Positions 1-9,217 of a stretch of 64,000 bases of DNA are shown here, piece by piece. Made by a program: the position numbers and the translations under genes. The DNA is from Mycolicibacterium brisbanense (GTDB lineage Bacteria > Actinomycetota > Actinomycetes > Mycobacteriales > Mycobacteriaceae), in NCBI RefSeq assembly GCF_001570425.1, contig NZ_BCSX01000056.1, positions 62,001-126,000 of the forward strand. Reading direction: 5' to 3'. How positions within the stretch are numbered: the first letter of the stretch is position 1; each line of letters starts with the position of its first letter. The notes beneath the pieces are model-generated. The model ran no database searches, was not told the DNA's origin, and saw only the letters and a program-made list of their open reading frames with translations.

Positions 1-1093
1 CGGCACCGGAAAGTACGACTTCGCCGCCAACGCAATCATTCTGGGTGTCATCCTGATCGCCTTCACTACCACGATCAACGCCTTCGGCGTACGGCTGATG
101 GCGATGATCAACAGCGCCGGTGTGTTCATCGAGCTGATCGCGGCGGTGCTCATCGCGGTCATCCTGGCGTTCAACATCAAGCGTGGTCCCAGTGTGTTCT
201 TCTCCACCCACGGCTACGGTGCGGATCTGCCCGGCGGGTACATGGGTGCATTCCTGGTGGCGTCGTTGGCATCTCTGTATGTGATGTACGGCTTCGACAC
301 GGCCAGCTCGCTGGGCGAGGAGACGGTCGAACCGCGCCGCACCGCACCGAAGGCCATCCTGCGGGCGATCCTGGCGTCCTTCGTGATCGGTGGGGCCATC
401 TTGGTGTTCGCCGTCATGTCCGCACCCGATCTCAACGACCCACTGCTGGGCAGCCCGGACGGCAGCCTGCAGTACATCGTCGAGAAGGTGATGTGGGGTC
501 CGCTCGGCAAGATCTTCCTGATCTGCATCGTGGTGGCAGTGACGGTGTGTTCCCTGGCCGTGCACACCGCCGCGATCCGGCTCACGTTCGCGATGGCACG
601 CGACAACGCTCTTCCGTTCGGCGAGAAGCTGGCTCGCGTCCATCCCAAGACGCAGGCCCCGGTGGTCCCGGCCGTCGTGATCGGTGTGATCGCCGCGTTG
701 ATCCTCGTGATCAACCTCGGTCAGCCCAAGGTGTTCACGGTGTTGACCTCGATCGCCATCATCATGATCTACCTCGCCTATCTGATGGTGACCGGCCCGA
801 TGCTCAAGAAGCGGCTGCAAGGTCAGTGGCCGCCGGCCGACCTCAAGGAAGGCAACTACTTCACCATGGGCAAGTGGGGTCTGGCGGTCAACATCTTCGC
901 CGTGCTGTGGGGCGTCGGCATGGCCGTCAACCTGGCCTGGCCGCGCGTGGCCATCTACGGCGATCCCTGGTACAACACGTGGGGCGCGTTCGTCTACATC
1001 GGCGTCATCCTCGGCCTCGGCCTCGTGTGGTACTTCGTCAAGGGCCGTCATCACCTCGGCACCCTGGCCTCGCATGCGGCGGACAAACAGTAA
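1..1093 (+). CDS. APC-family amino acid/amine permease, 5' truncated by window edge
   Basis: The reading frame is open from base 2, so the start lies upstream of the window. The visible part (about 363 residues) is a run of long hydrophobic segments separated by short basic or acidic loops, such as the segments around AAVLIAVILAF and VYIGVILGLGLVWYFVKG. The loop GFDTASSLGEETVEPRR is typical of the amino acid permease family (APC superfamily), which imports amino acids or amines with H+ or Na+. A choline-dehydrogenase-like gene starts 163 bases downstream on the same strand, so choline or a related amine is a possible substrate; that is inference. Family assignment is firm, substrate is not. 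Confidence 0.85.
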   Translation, partial: GTGKYDFAANAIILGVILIAFTTTINAFGVRLMAMINSAGVFIELIAAVLIAVILAFNIKRGPSVFFSTHGYGADLPGGYMGAFLVASLASLYVMYGFDTASSLGEETVEPRRTAPKAILRAILASFVIGGAILVFAVMSAPDLNDPLLGSPDGSLQYIVEKVMWGPLGKIFLICIVVAVTVCSLAVHTAAIRLTFAMARDNALPFGEKLARVHPKTQAPVVPAVVIGVIAALILVINLGQPKVFTVLTSIAIIMIYLAYLMVTGPMLKKRLQGQWPPADLKEGNYFTMGKWGLAVNIFAVLWGVGMAVNLAWPRVAIYGDPWYNTWGAFVYIGVILGLGLVWYFVKGRHHLGTLASHAADKQ

Positions 1094-1256
1094 GACCCAG
1101 TCTTTCAGCGTCCCACCATGTTCCGTGCGCTAGACGGCGGAGCCCACTGAACCCTGCGGGTCCGAGCGACCCGTGCTGCGACCGGACGGAATGTCGGCTC
1201 CTGCTCGCAGCATCCACCGACACACTTTTCACACCCGATTCCGGAAGGCACGACCG

Positions 1257-2828
1257 ATGAGCGAGAACTCCACACCCGTTGCGACCTACGACTACGTCAT
1301 CGCCGGCGGCGGCACCGCGGGATGTGTTCTCGCGGCCAGGCTGAGCGAGGATCCGTCGGTCACCGTGTGCCTCATCGAGGCGGGCCCCTCGGACGTCGGC
1401 GACCGCAACATCCTGGAACTGTCGGCGTGGATGCACCTGCTCGATTCCGGCTACGACTGGGACTATCCCGTCGAACCGCAGGAGAAGGGCAACAGCTTCA
1501 TGCGGCACGCCCGGGCCAAGGTGCTCGGCGGGTGTTCGTCGCACAACTCCTGTATCGCGTTCTGGCCGCCGGCCGAGGGGCTCGCCGACTGGGAAGCGAT
1601 GGGCGCCAAGGGCTGGGGCGCCGACGGACTGTGGCCGTTCGTCGCGAAACTGGAGACCAACGACGCCGAGGGGGATCACCACGGCCACAGCGGGCCGGTG
1701 CGGTTGCGCGACGTGCCACCGCTGGACCCGTGCGGCGCAGCGGTGCTGGAGGCCGCCGCCAAGGTCGGCCTGCCGACGGTGAAGTTCAACCGCGGCACCA
1801 CGGTGACCAACGGTGCGGGCTGGTTCCAGATCAACGCCGCGGAGAACGGCAACCGCATGTCGTCGTCGCACGCCTTCCTGCACCCGATCCTCGAGACCCG
1901 CAAAAACCTTGAGGTACGGACGAATTCGTGGGTCAGCGAGATCCTGTTCGACGACGAGAACAACGCCACCGGGGTGCGCTACCAACGGCCCGACCTCACC
2001 GGGTACGACACGGTGTCCGCCCGGCGCGAGGTGGTGGTGACCGCAGGGGCGATCGACACCCCGAAGCTGCTCATGCTCTCGGGCATCGGGCCGGCCGAGC
2101 ACCTGCGGGAGATGGGGATTGCGGTCCGGGTCGACTCCCCGGGCGTCGGGTCCAACCTCGACGACCACGTCGAAGGATTGGTGTTCTGGGAGGCGTCACG
2201 CCCGATGGTCACCAGCTCGACCCAATGGTGGGAGATCGGGTTGTTCACCACCACCGAGCCGGGTCTCAACCAGCCGGATCTGATGATGCATTACGGCAGT
2301 GTGCCGTTCGACATGAACACGCTGCGCTGGGGTTACCCGACCACGGACAACGGATTCTGCCTCACCCCGAACGTCACGCTGGGACGTTCACGGGGAACGG
2401 TGCGGCTGCGGTCGCGCGACTTCCGGGACCGTGCCAAGGTCGATCCCCGCTACTTCACCGACCCCGAGGGACATGACGAGCGGGTCATGCTGGCCGGTGT
2501 GCGGTTGGCCCGCAAGATCGCTGAGCAGGAGCCCTTGCGCGGCTGGATCGCCCGTGAACTGGCACCCGGGCCGGACGCCGTCACCGACGACGAGCTGCTG
2601 GACTACATCCACAAGACGCACAACACCGTCTACCATCCGGCCGCGACGGCGCGGATGGGATCGGTGGACGATCCGATGGCCGTGCTCGATCCCGAGTTGC
2701 GGGTCAAGGGCGTGCAACGCCTGCGGGTGGTGGATGCCTCGGCGATGCCGAAATTGCCTGCGGTGAACCCGAATATTACGGTGATGGCCATGGGCGAGAA
2801 GTGCGCGGACCTGATGAGAAAACAGTGA
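1257..2828 (+). CDS. GMC-family FAD oxidoreductase (choline dehydrogenase-like)
   Basis: A 523-residue flavoenzyme of the glucose-methanol-choline family, oxidising an alcohol to an aldehyde. The N-terminus has the FAD dinucleotide-binding motif GGGTAGCVLAARLSE, followed by the GMC signature region with GGCSSHNS. The C-terminus has the active-site His in YHPAATARMG and the Asn in NPNITVMAMG. The ATG at 1257 is preferred because GGAAGG lies 10 bases upstream; the frame is open earlier to 1173. It sits between an amine/amino acid permease and a cNMP/CBS protein that starts 1 base after its stop, so these are probably co-transcribed. BetA-like choline oxidation is plausible, but other alcohols are common in this family. 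Confidence 0.85.
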   Translation: MSENSTPVATYDYVIAGGGTAGCVLAARLSEDPSVTVCLIEAGPSDVGDRNILELSAWMHLLDSGYDWDYPVEPQEKGNSFMRHARAKVLGGCSSHNSCIAFWPPAEGLADWEAMGAKGWGADGLWPFVAKLETNDAEGDHHGHSGPVRLRDVPPLDPCGAAVLEAAAKVGLPTVKFNRGTTVTNGAGWFQINAAENGNRMSSSHAFLHPILETRKNLEVRTNSWVSEILFDDENNATGVRYQRPDLTGYDTVSARREVVVTAGAIDTPKLLMLSGIGPAEHLREMGIAVRVDSPGVGSNLDDHVEGLVFWEASRPMVTSSTQWWEIGLFTTTEPGLNQPDLMMHYGSVPFDMNTLRWGYPTTDNGFCLTPNVTLGRSRGTVRLRSRDFRDRAKVDPRYFTDPEGHDERVMLAGVRLARKIAEQEPLRGWIARELAPGPDAVTDDELLDYIHKTHNTVYHPAATARMGSVDDPMAVLDPELRVKGVQRLRVVDASAMPKLPAVNPNITVMAMGEKCADLMRKQ

Positions 2829-2829
2829 T

Positions 2830-4680
2830 GTGAGCAACGCCGAGGACGTGGTCGCCTATCTGGGCGACCACGCACCGTTCCAGTCGATGGCGCCCGACGC
2901 CTTGGCTGAACTCGCCTCGGCGTCCACCACACATCATTTCGACGCCGGTGAGCTGATCACCGACTACACGATGCAGGTCCCCGACGAGGTCTGGATGCTG
3001 CGTGCCGGCCACGTCGTGTTGTTCGCCGGCGTGGGGGAGGGCGACGAGACCCTCGACACCGTCGAACCCGGCGGCATTTTCGGCGTCTATGCGTTGCTCA
3101 CCGGCGGCAAGGTGCAATTCGCCGCGCGCGCAACCGAACCGAGCACGCTGTTGCGGCTGCCGGGAGAGCTGGTGCGGTCGGTGTTCGCCAATCCCGAGGG
3201 ATTGTCGTACATCGCCTCCTCGGCGTGGGACCGGATCTCGGGCCGTAGCGTCGCGCAGCGGACTTCGCGCGCAGCGGTGGCCGATCTGGTGCGGGCCGAG
3301 CCGGTGCTCACCGCGGCCGAGACACCGATCCGCGATGCGGTGAAGTTGATGGCAGAGCGGCACTCCTCGTATGTCCTGATCCCGTTGCGGGACGGTGATT
3401 TCGGCATCTTCACCGACCGTGATCTGCGCACCCGGGTGGTTGCCGCAGGCATGGGTCTGGACACCCCGGTCGCGCATGCGATGAGCGCACCCGCGCACAC
3501 CGTGACCGGTGATCGAGCCGGTGCGACCGTGCTGATGGAGATGCTGGAATTCGGCCTGCGGCACATGCCCGTGGTGGATCACGGCGGACGGGTGCTCGGT
3601 GTCGTCGAGGAGACCGATCTGGTCGCCTCGTCGACCCGGCAGAGCTTCGTGCTGCGCAGGGCCATCGCGTTCGCGACGAACACCGCCGAGCTGCAGGTCG
3701 CGGCACGGCGCATCACCGATCTCGGTGTCGACCTGTTTCGAGGTGGCACCGACGCCGCAGGTACGAGTGCGGTGATCTCGGTGGTGATCGACGCCGTCGT
3801 GCGCCGTGCGCTGGAACTGGAGATCGCCGATCAGACCGGGGCGTGGCGGCACCAGTTCGCGTGGCTCACCATGGGCAGCATTGCGCGGCGCGAGGCCATG
3901 CCCTCCTCCGACGTGGACAGCGCATTGTCGTGGTCGGACGAAATGTGTTCGGACAAAGGGCGGTTCCTGCGCATCGCGGCCGGTGTGCACACGACGCTGG
4001 ACCACTGTGGGCTGCCCGCCGACACCAACGGCGCCGTCGCCTACAAGGCGCGCTTCGCGCGGTGCGCCTCGGAGTGGTCAACGGCAGCCGAAGGCTGGCT
4101 GGACAACCCGATGAAGGACCGCGGGCTGGTGATGTCGTCGTTGCTGCTCGATGCGCGCGTGGTCTGGGGCGACCCGGCGCTGCACACCGCGCCCGCGGCG
4201 TTCTCGCGGATGCCGGTCAACCATCCGCACGCGTTGCGGCTGCAGTTGCTGGATGCGCTGGCGGGCAAGGTGCGGCCCCGCTCGCTGCGCGATGTCGTCG
4301 CGCGCCGCGGCGGCACGTTCGACCTGAAGGCCCATGCGTTGACTCCGATCGTGAACCTCGCGCGGTGGGCCGGGTTGACCGTCGGGCTGGTGTCGGCCTC
4401 CACTCCGGCTCGACTGGCGGCCGGGGCCGGCAACGGGATCCTCTCCGAGGACGACGCAAACATCCTGCGCGAAGTGTTCGATCTGCTGCAGCGGCTGCGG
4501 ATGGCCCATCAGATCGAACAGCTTGCCACCGGGTGCACCCCTGGCGACATCATCACCATGTCGGAGCTGTCGCCGCTGAACCGAAGTCTGCTCAACGACG
4601 GGGTCCGGGAGATCGCCGCGGTGCAGCGCCGGGTGCGCCAGACACTGTCCAATACGGTGTCGAGGTCGTCAGCAGGCTGA
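2830..4680 (+). CDS. cNMP-binding / CBS-pair / DUF294 nucleotidyltransferase-like protein
   Basis: A 616-residue cytoplasmic signalling-type protein. Residues about 15-130 resemble a cyclic-nucleotide-binding domain, 155-280 a CBS pair (a nucleotide sensor), and about 340-450 a DUF294 putative nucleotidyltransferase with the GS-x-x-R-x-E and SDxD pattern in GSIARREAMPSSDVD. The rest is the DUF294 C-terminal helical domain. The start is a GTG one base after the upstream TGA, so translation is coupled to the GMC oxidoreductase. Such proteins often accompany solute transporters and dehydrogenases, and a nucleotide-sensing role in the permease/oxidoreductase pathway is likely but unproven. The ligand and the target of the transferase domain are unknown. 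Confidence 0.85.
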   Translation: MSNAEDVVAYLGDHAPFQSMAPDALAELASASTTHHFDAGELITDYTMQVPDEVWMLRAGHVVLFAGVGEGDETLDTVEPGGIFGVYALLTGGKVQFAARATEPSTLLRLPGELVRSVFANPEGLSYIASSAWDRISGRSVAQRTSRAAVADLVRAEPVLTAAETPIRDAVKLMAERHSSYVLIPLRDGDFGIFTDRDLRTRVVAAGMGLDTPVAHAMSAPAHTVTGDRAGATVLMEMLEFGLRHMPVVDHGGRVLGVVEETDLVASSTRQSFVLRRAIAFATNTAELQVAARRITDLGVDLFRGGTDAAGTSAVISVVIDAVVRRALELEIADQTGAWRHQFAWLTMGSIARREAMPSSDVDSALSWSDEMCSDKGRFLRIAAGVHTTLDHCGLPADTNGAVAYKARFARCASEWSTAAEGWLDNPMKDRGLVMSSLLLDARVVWGDPALHTAPAAFSRMPVNHPHALRLQLLDALAGKVRPRSLRDVVARRGGTFDLKAHALTPIVNLARWAGLTVGLVSASTPARLAAGAGNGILSEDDANILREVFDLLQRLRMAHQIEQLATGCTPGDIITMSELSPLNRSLLNDGVREIAAVQRRVRQTLSNTVSRSSAG

Positions 4681-4710
4681 CGGAAGACCCACATGCTCGC
4701 GCGGCACCTC

Positions 4711-4726
4711 TACACTGAACGTGTTA
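4711..4726 (+). promoter_or_regulatory. Candidate -10 box for leaderless IclR transcript
   Basis: TACACT at 4711-4716 matches the actinobacterial TANNNT -10 pattern and would place the transcription start at or beside the ATG at 4726. No clear -35 is seen. Inference from spacing only. Confidence 0.4.
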
Positions 4727-5508
4727 TGAGTTTGCCCAGCACCAGCCGTCAGCCGGTCGCGGCCGTCCAGTCGGTGGACCGTGCCCTGCAGGTGCTGGAG
4801 ATCCTGGCAAAGTTGCAGACGGCCGGGGTCACCGAGATCGCAGCCGAGATCGGCGTGCACAAATCCACGGTGTCGCGGCTGATCGCGGTCCTGGAATCGC
4901 GGGGTTTCGTCGAGCAGCTGACCGACCGCGGCAAATACCAGCTGGGCTTCTCGATCGTGCGGCTGGCGGGCTCGACCACCGCCAGGATGGACCTGGTCAA
5001 ACAGTCCCAGGACATCTGCGATCAGGTCGCCGAGAAGACGGGCGAGACCACCAATATCGCGATCCTCGACGGCGACCGGATCATCAACGTCGTCGAATCC
5101 GTCGGCCGCGGTGAAATCGCGTTGCGCAGCTGGGTCGGCCAGAGCAACCCGGCGCACGCGACGTCCAGCGGCAAGATCCTGCTGGCGGCATTGCCGTCGT
5201 CGGAGGTGCGTGCGCGAGTAGGCCGCAAGCTGGAGTCGTATACCCCCGCCACCGTGACGGACTTCGGCCGTCTCTGTACCGAACTCGAGGCGGCGCGCGA
5301 ACACGGTTGGGCGCCGACGCGCGAGGAACTGGAGACCGGGCTCAACGCGGTGGCTGCCCCCATTCGGGACCACAACGGATCGGTCATTGCCGCGCTGAGC
5401 ATTTCGGGCCCGGCTTACCGGTTGGAGCAGTCGAGATTCGAAGAGGTCGCCCAGGTGGTCATGGGGGCTGCGACGCAGATCAGCCGCCGGATCGGCTATA
5501 CCGGCTGA
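4726..5508 (+). CDS. IclR-family transcriptional regulator
   Basis: A 260-residue IclR-type regulator: an N-terminal winged helix-turn-helix (about residues 12-75, with VTEIAAEIGVHKSTVSRLIAVL) followed by the IclR effector-binding domain, which has the usual GQSNPAHATSSGKILLAALP segment. The ATG at 4726 is chosen over one 33 bases upstream because a TACACT box ends 9 bases before it, which suits a leaderless transcript and gives the normal IclR length. It follows the permease/GMC/DUF294 genes on the same strand and may regulate them. Its 3' end lies 9 bases from the convergent peptidase gene. Confidence 0.88.
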   Translation: MSLPSTSRQPVAAVQSVDRALQVLEILAKLQTAGVTEIAAEIGVHKSTVSRLIAVLESRGFVEQLTDRGKYQLGFSIVRLAGSTTARMDLVKQSQDICDQVAEKTGETTNIAILDGDRIINVVESVGRGEIALRSWVGQSNPAHATSSGKILLAALPSSEVRARVGRKLESYTPATVTDFGRLCTELEAAREHGWAPTREELETGLNAVAAPIRDHNGSVIAALSISGPAYRLEQSRFEEVAQVVMGAATQISRRIGYTG

Positions 5509-5517
5509 CTGAGCCGC

Positions 5518-6963
5518 TCACGGAAAGCGTTGGTAGCACTGGTCTTCATCACCTTGCAGACCCGAGCGGTAGGCAAGGATGCGGGTGAAACCTGCGGGCA
5601 GCAATTTGCCGTTGACGTCGCTGGCGGCGAGGCCGTTCACCAGCAGCCCGGCGATGGCCTCGTCGGTGTCGCCGGGTGAGAGGGTGAGTTTTCCTCCGGG
5701 TTCGGCCATTTTGGCTTGGCCGACGCCCGTGAGGCAGCCGGTGCGCATCGCCGCGACGGGAGTATCCAGGCTCAGCCCCTTCTCGTGCTGAACGGCTAGT
5801 GCGTAGCGGGAGGTCAACACCGAGATCGCGGTGTTGTCGCCCTGCACCAACTGCTTCTGCTCTTCCTCGATCTTGGCCTGTCCCAAGGCCTGCAAGGCCG
5901 TGGTGTCGACGATGATCGTGTTGTTGGCCGGGCAGTACGACGCCGGCGGGGAGAGCTTGGCGTCGGGGCAGTCTTTGGCATCGGTGCTCAGGGTCGGCGG
6001 GTTCGACGGTGAGTAGATGTCGCCGAGCACCTCCATCAGGCTCTGGAGCGTGCCGGTATCCAGTGAGGTGTCGACCGGTTCGGTGTCGCCGTAGCTGTCG
6101 TACTCCAGGAAGTGCGGCAGGTCGCCCTGGCGCTTTTTGATCTCGTCCATGTCGATGGCCGCGCACTGGTCGCTGTTGCCGCTGAAACCGATTTGGAATG
6201 CACTGATCCGGTCCAGCGCCGAGCCGTGTCCGCGGGCCTTGCCGCCGCCTTCGTCCTCGGTCATCAGTGGGTCGCGCCCGTAGATGATGCCCGCCAGCAC
6301 ATGGTTGAGACCGTCCCCCGTACTGAGTTCGAAGCGGGGAGAGTGTCCCGCGGCCACCCACCGCAGATACACCCCGCCGAAGCAGTCGGCCTGCTGCTCG
6401 CGGACCAGGACCGGATCCTTGCGGCTCACGATGCCGGACTTGAACTGGATGGCGTGACCGTATTCGTGCGCGAGAATCCCGACGATTCCCATCGCGGTGA
6501 AGTACTGCAGTGCGACCGAGAACATCACGCCACGGTCCCAGGCGATCAGATCGTCGTTGTAGCAGAAGAACGCGTTGACTTTTCCGGCGGTCGCATTGCC
6601 GCACGTCTCCGGGGAACGGGGATCCTCCGAGTCGTAGGACACCAGTGCCTGCACGGGTTCGAAGGTTCCCGACAACGCCCCGGTGTAGTTCTTGCTCCAG
6701 AAATCTTCGATGTCGTCGACGGCCAGCGCCGCGATCTCGTCGATCTGACCGTGATCGCTGTTCTCGACGTCGCGGGTGGCCTGCGGGGCGTTCGGCCGCA
6801 GCCCGCTGTTGCCGTCGGTGACCGGCAGCCCGCCGACCCGATCCGGTTGAAACAACATCGATGTCGCCCGGCCCTGCACCACGTCGGCTCCGCACCCTGC
6901 GAGAAGCACTGTGCAGAAAGCCATCACGATCGTGGATCGCCACAGTGAGCGCAGCGTCGACAA
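5518..6963 (-). CDS. Lipoprotein neutral zinc metallopeptidase, paralogue 1
   Basis: A 481-residue exported lipoprotein. The N-terminal signal peptide ends in the lipobox LAGC (Cys at about residue 24), so it should be anchored to the outer face of the membrane. The zinc site motif HEYGHAIQ follows ILA, with the upstream CYNDDLIAWDRGVMF region as in the YpfJ/Zn_peptidase class. The start is TTG, with GGAAGGCGGGGAAA immediately before it; the second paralogue has almost the same leader and also TTG. It shares long near-identical stretches with the gene at 7682-9136 (for example SPPASYCPANNTIIVD). The mycobacterial lipoprotein peptidase LpqM is a possible relative, but this cannot be settled from the sequence alone. 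Confidence 0.85.
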   Translation of the reverse strand: MSTLRSLWRSTIVMAFCTVLLAGCGADVVQGRATSMLFQPDRVGGLPVTDGNSGLRPNAPQATRDVENSDHGQIDEIAALAVDDIEDFWSKNYTGALSGTFEPVQALVSYDSEDPRSPETCGNATAGKVNAFFCYNDDLIAWDRGVMFSVALQYFTAMGIVGILAHEYGHAIQFKSGIVSRKDPVLVREQQADCFGGVYLRWVAAGHSPRFELSTGDGLNHVLAGIIYGRDPLMTEDEGGGKARGHGSALDRISAFQIGFSGNSDQCAAIDMDEIKKRQGDLPHFLEYDSYGDTEPVDTSLDTGTLQSLMEVLGDIYSPSNPPTLSTDAKDCPDAKLSPPASYCPANNTIIVDTTALQALGQAKIEEEQKQLVQGDNTAISVLTSRYALAVQHEKGLSLDTPVAAMRTGCLTGVGQAKMAEPGGKLTLSPGDTDEAIAGLLVNGLAASDVNGKLLPAGFTRILAYRSGLQGDEDQCYQRFP

Positions 6964-6996
6964 TTTCCCCGCCTTCCGAACGTCCGCTGATCCGGG

Positions 6997-7653
6997 TTAA
7001 CGCGGACCGTCGACCGCGTAGGTGCCGCTGTCGTCGGTGAACTCGACGTTCACCTGTCGCGTCGCACCGTTGATCTGCACCTTGCACGTGAAACTGTTGT
7101 TGGTGGCGACCTTCGGATTCTGACCGTCGTTGCACTGGACCGAATCGACCTGGTTGGCTCCGTAGCCGTTGATGGGATCGCTGAGGATCTCCTTCACACC
7201 CGACTCGGCTTGTTTGACGTCGAGCACCTTGCTGCCGCCGAGAAGGTACTGCCACACCCCGAACCCTGCCCCGATCACCATGATGACGGCGACCGCCAGC
7301 CCTCCGATCAGCAGCCAGCGGTTGCCCGACGACTTGGTCGGTGCTGGTGCGGGATACGGCGGCTGGTTCTGTGGCTGGTTCGCCGGCTGGTTGTAGCCCT
7401 GCCCCCACGGAGCGGCCTGCGCGCCGTAGGGCTGCGGCGGTGAGCCGTACGGCTGTTGCTGCGGACTGTACGGCTGCTGCGGACTGTACGGCTGCCGGGG
7501 CGCACCATATGGATTGGCTTGTGCCGGTGCGGGATTCGACGGATTCGGATTCCAGTACGACTGCCCACCACCGGGGGCGGGTTGTTGTGGCGTCGACCCG
7601 GGCGCGGGGCTCGCTCCGCCCGGTTTGGCCCACCAAGGCTGGGGATCACTCAT
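6997..7653 (-). CDS. Proline/glutamine-rich membrane-anchored DUF4333 protein
   Basis: 218 residues. The first about 110 residues are low-complexity and rich in Pro, Gln, Tyr and Gly, with repeated QPYSPQQPY-type units. One transmembrane helix follows (around LLIGGLAVAVIMVIGAGFGV). The extracytoplasmic C-terminal domain has two Cys (VQCNDGQ and FTCKVQINGA) and the pattern of the DUF4333 domain, common in mycobacterial membrane proteins of unknown function. The gene lies between the two peptidase paralogues on the same strand, 33 bases from the downstream one and 28 from the upstream one, so the three probably form one operon. A role with the peptidases at the cell envelope is inference. Confidence 0.75.
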   Translation of the reverse strand: MSDPQPWWAKPGGASPAPGSTPQQPAPGGGQSYWNPNPSNPAPAQANPYGAPRQPYSPQQPYSPQQQPYGSPPQPYGAQAAPWGQGYNQPANQPQNQPPYPAPAPTKSSGNRWLLIGGLAVAVIMVIGAGFGVWQYLLGGSKVLDVKQAESGVKEILSDPINGYGANQVDSVQCNDGQNPKVATNNSFTCKVQINGATRQVNVEFTDDSGTYAVDGPR

Positions 7654-7681
7654 TGCATCTCCTTGTCAGAGGGTCGAACCG

Positions 7682-9136
7682 TCATGGGAAGCGTTGGTAG
7701 CACTCGTCTTCGGTGCCTTGCACGCCGGAGCGGTAGGCGAGGATACGGGTGAAGCCGGCCGGAAGCAGCGTGCCGTTGACATCGCTGGCGGCCAGTCCGT
7801 TGGTGAGCAGACCGGAGATGGCCTCGTCCGCATCACCGGGCGAGAGGGTGAGTTTCCCTCCGGGTTCGGCCATCTTGGCTTGGCCGACGCCGGTGAGGCA
7901 GCCGGTGCGCATGGCCGCGACGGGGGTGTCGATGCTCAGACCTTTGTCGTGCTGGACGGCGAGCGCGTAGCGGGAGGTGAACACCGAGATCGCAGTGTTG
8001 TCGCCTTGCAGCAGCACCTGCTGGTTGTCTTCATCCTTGGCTTGCGCCAGCTTCTTGAGCCCGGGAAGGTCGACGATGATGGTGTTGTTGGCCGGGCAGT
8101 AGGACGCCGGTGGCGAGAGTTTGGCGTCGGGGCAGTCTTTGGCGTCGGTGCTCAGGGTCGGCGGCTTCGACGGTGAGTAGATGTCGCCGAGGACGTCCAT
8201 CAGGTTCTTGAGGGTGTCGGAATCGATCTCGGTGTCCACAGCTTGGGTGTCGCCGTACCCGTCGGGCTCGAGGAACTTGGGCAGGTCGCCCTGGCGCTTC
8301 TTGATCTCGTCCATGTCGATGGCCGCGCACTGGTCCACGTTGCCTGCGAAGCCGATCTGAAAGGCGCTGACCCGGTCCAGTGCCGAGCCGTGGGCGTTGT
8401 TCACGCCTCGGGTTGCTGCCGCCCGCTGGGTCTTGAGCTGATCGCGGATGTAGATCAGGCCGGCGAGCACGTGGTTGAGCCCGTCGCCGGTGCTGAGTTC
8501 GAAGCGTTTCGAATGCCCGGCGGCAACCCACCGCAGGTACACCCCGGCGAAGCAGTCGGCCTGTTGTTCGGCCACGAAGACAGGGTCGTTGTCGGTCAGG
8601 ATTCCGGTCTTGTACTGGATCTCGTGGCCGTACTCGTGGGCCAGGATGCCAACCAGCGCCATCTCGCCGAAGTACTTGGATGCGGTCGGCACGATGACGC
8701 CGCGGTCCCAGGCGATCTCGTCCATGCCGGGGCCGTGACAGTAGCTCGCGTTGACCACCTTGTAGGACGGCGAGCCGCACATGTCCACGCTGTTGGGATC
8801 TCGGGAGTCGTAGGACAGCAGCGTCGTCACGGGTTCGAACCGCTTGGGCAGCGTCGAGTCGTTCTGACTCCAGAACTCTTCGATGTCGTCGATCGCCAGC
8901 AGCACCATGTGGTCGACGTCGCCGCCGTCGCTGTTGTCGGCCGATCGCTTGGGGTCGGGCGGATCGGGACGCAAACCACTGTGCCCGTTGGTGACGGGCA
9001 GACCACCGACCCGGTCGGGGTCGAACATCATCGACGTCGCGCGCCCCTGCACGACGGTGCCGCTGCACCCAGTCAGTAATGTCGCGCAACTCGCGAAGAC
9101 GAGCAAAGGCCACCAGAACGAACGCCGAACCGACAA
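7682..9136 (-). CDS. Lipoprotein neutral zinc metallopeptidase, paralogue 2
   Basis: 484 residues from a TTG start at 9136. The frame stays open to 9184, but TTG is chosen because GGGAAGGCGGGGGGCAG before it matches the leader of paralogue 1 (GGAAGGCGGGGAAA before TTG), and both then begin Met-Ser. The signal peptide ends in the lipobox LTGC. The zinc motif is HEYGHEIQ. The sequence parallels the 5518-6963 protein along its whole length, with scattered differences, so this is a tandem duplication with the DUF4333 gene between the copies. Expected to be a membrane-anchored extracytoplasmic protease; substrate unknown. Confidence 0.85.
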   Translation of the reverse strand: MSVRRSFWWPLLVFASCATLLTGCSGTVVQGRATSMMFDPDRVGGLPVTNGHSGLRPDPPDPKRSADNSDGGDVDHMVLLAIDDIEEFWSQNDSTLPKRFEPVTTLLSYDSRDPNSVDMCGSPSYKVVNASYCHGPGMDEIAWDRGVIVPTASKYFGEMALVGILAHEYGHEIQYKTGILTDNDPVFVAEQQADCFAGVYLRWVAAGHSKRFELSTGDGLNHVLAGLIYIRDQLKTQRAAATRGVNNAHGSALDRVSAFQIGFAGNVDQCAAIDMDEIKKRQGDLPKFLEPDGYGDTQAVDTEIDSDTLKNLMDVLGDIYSPSKPPTLSTDAKDCPDAKLSPPASYCPANNTIIVDLPGLKKLAQAKDEDNQQVLLQGDNTAISVFTSRYALAVQHDKGLSIDTPVAAMRTGCLTGVGQAKMAEPGGKLTLSPGDADEAISGLLTNGLAASDVNGTLLPAGFTRILAYRSGVQGTEDECYQRFP

Positions 9137-9217
9137 CTGCCCCCCGCCTTCCCGACACGGTGTTCTCGTGCCCCTGGTGGGCAACGCAACGCCTCGAGTA
9201 TCTCAGTATCGCGCCGG

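Noticed and set aside
5518..9136. Naming the peptidases LpqM
   Set aside because: Both are lipoproteins with an HExxH-type site, but the identity cannot be shown without comparison to the reference protein.
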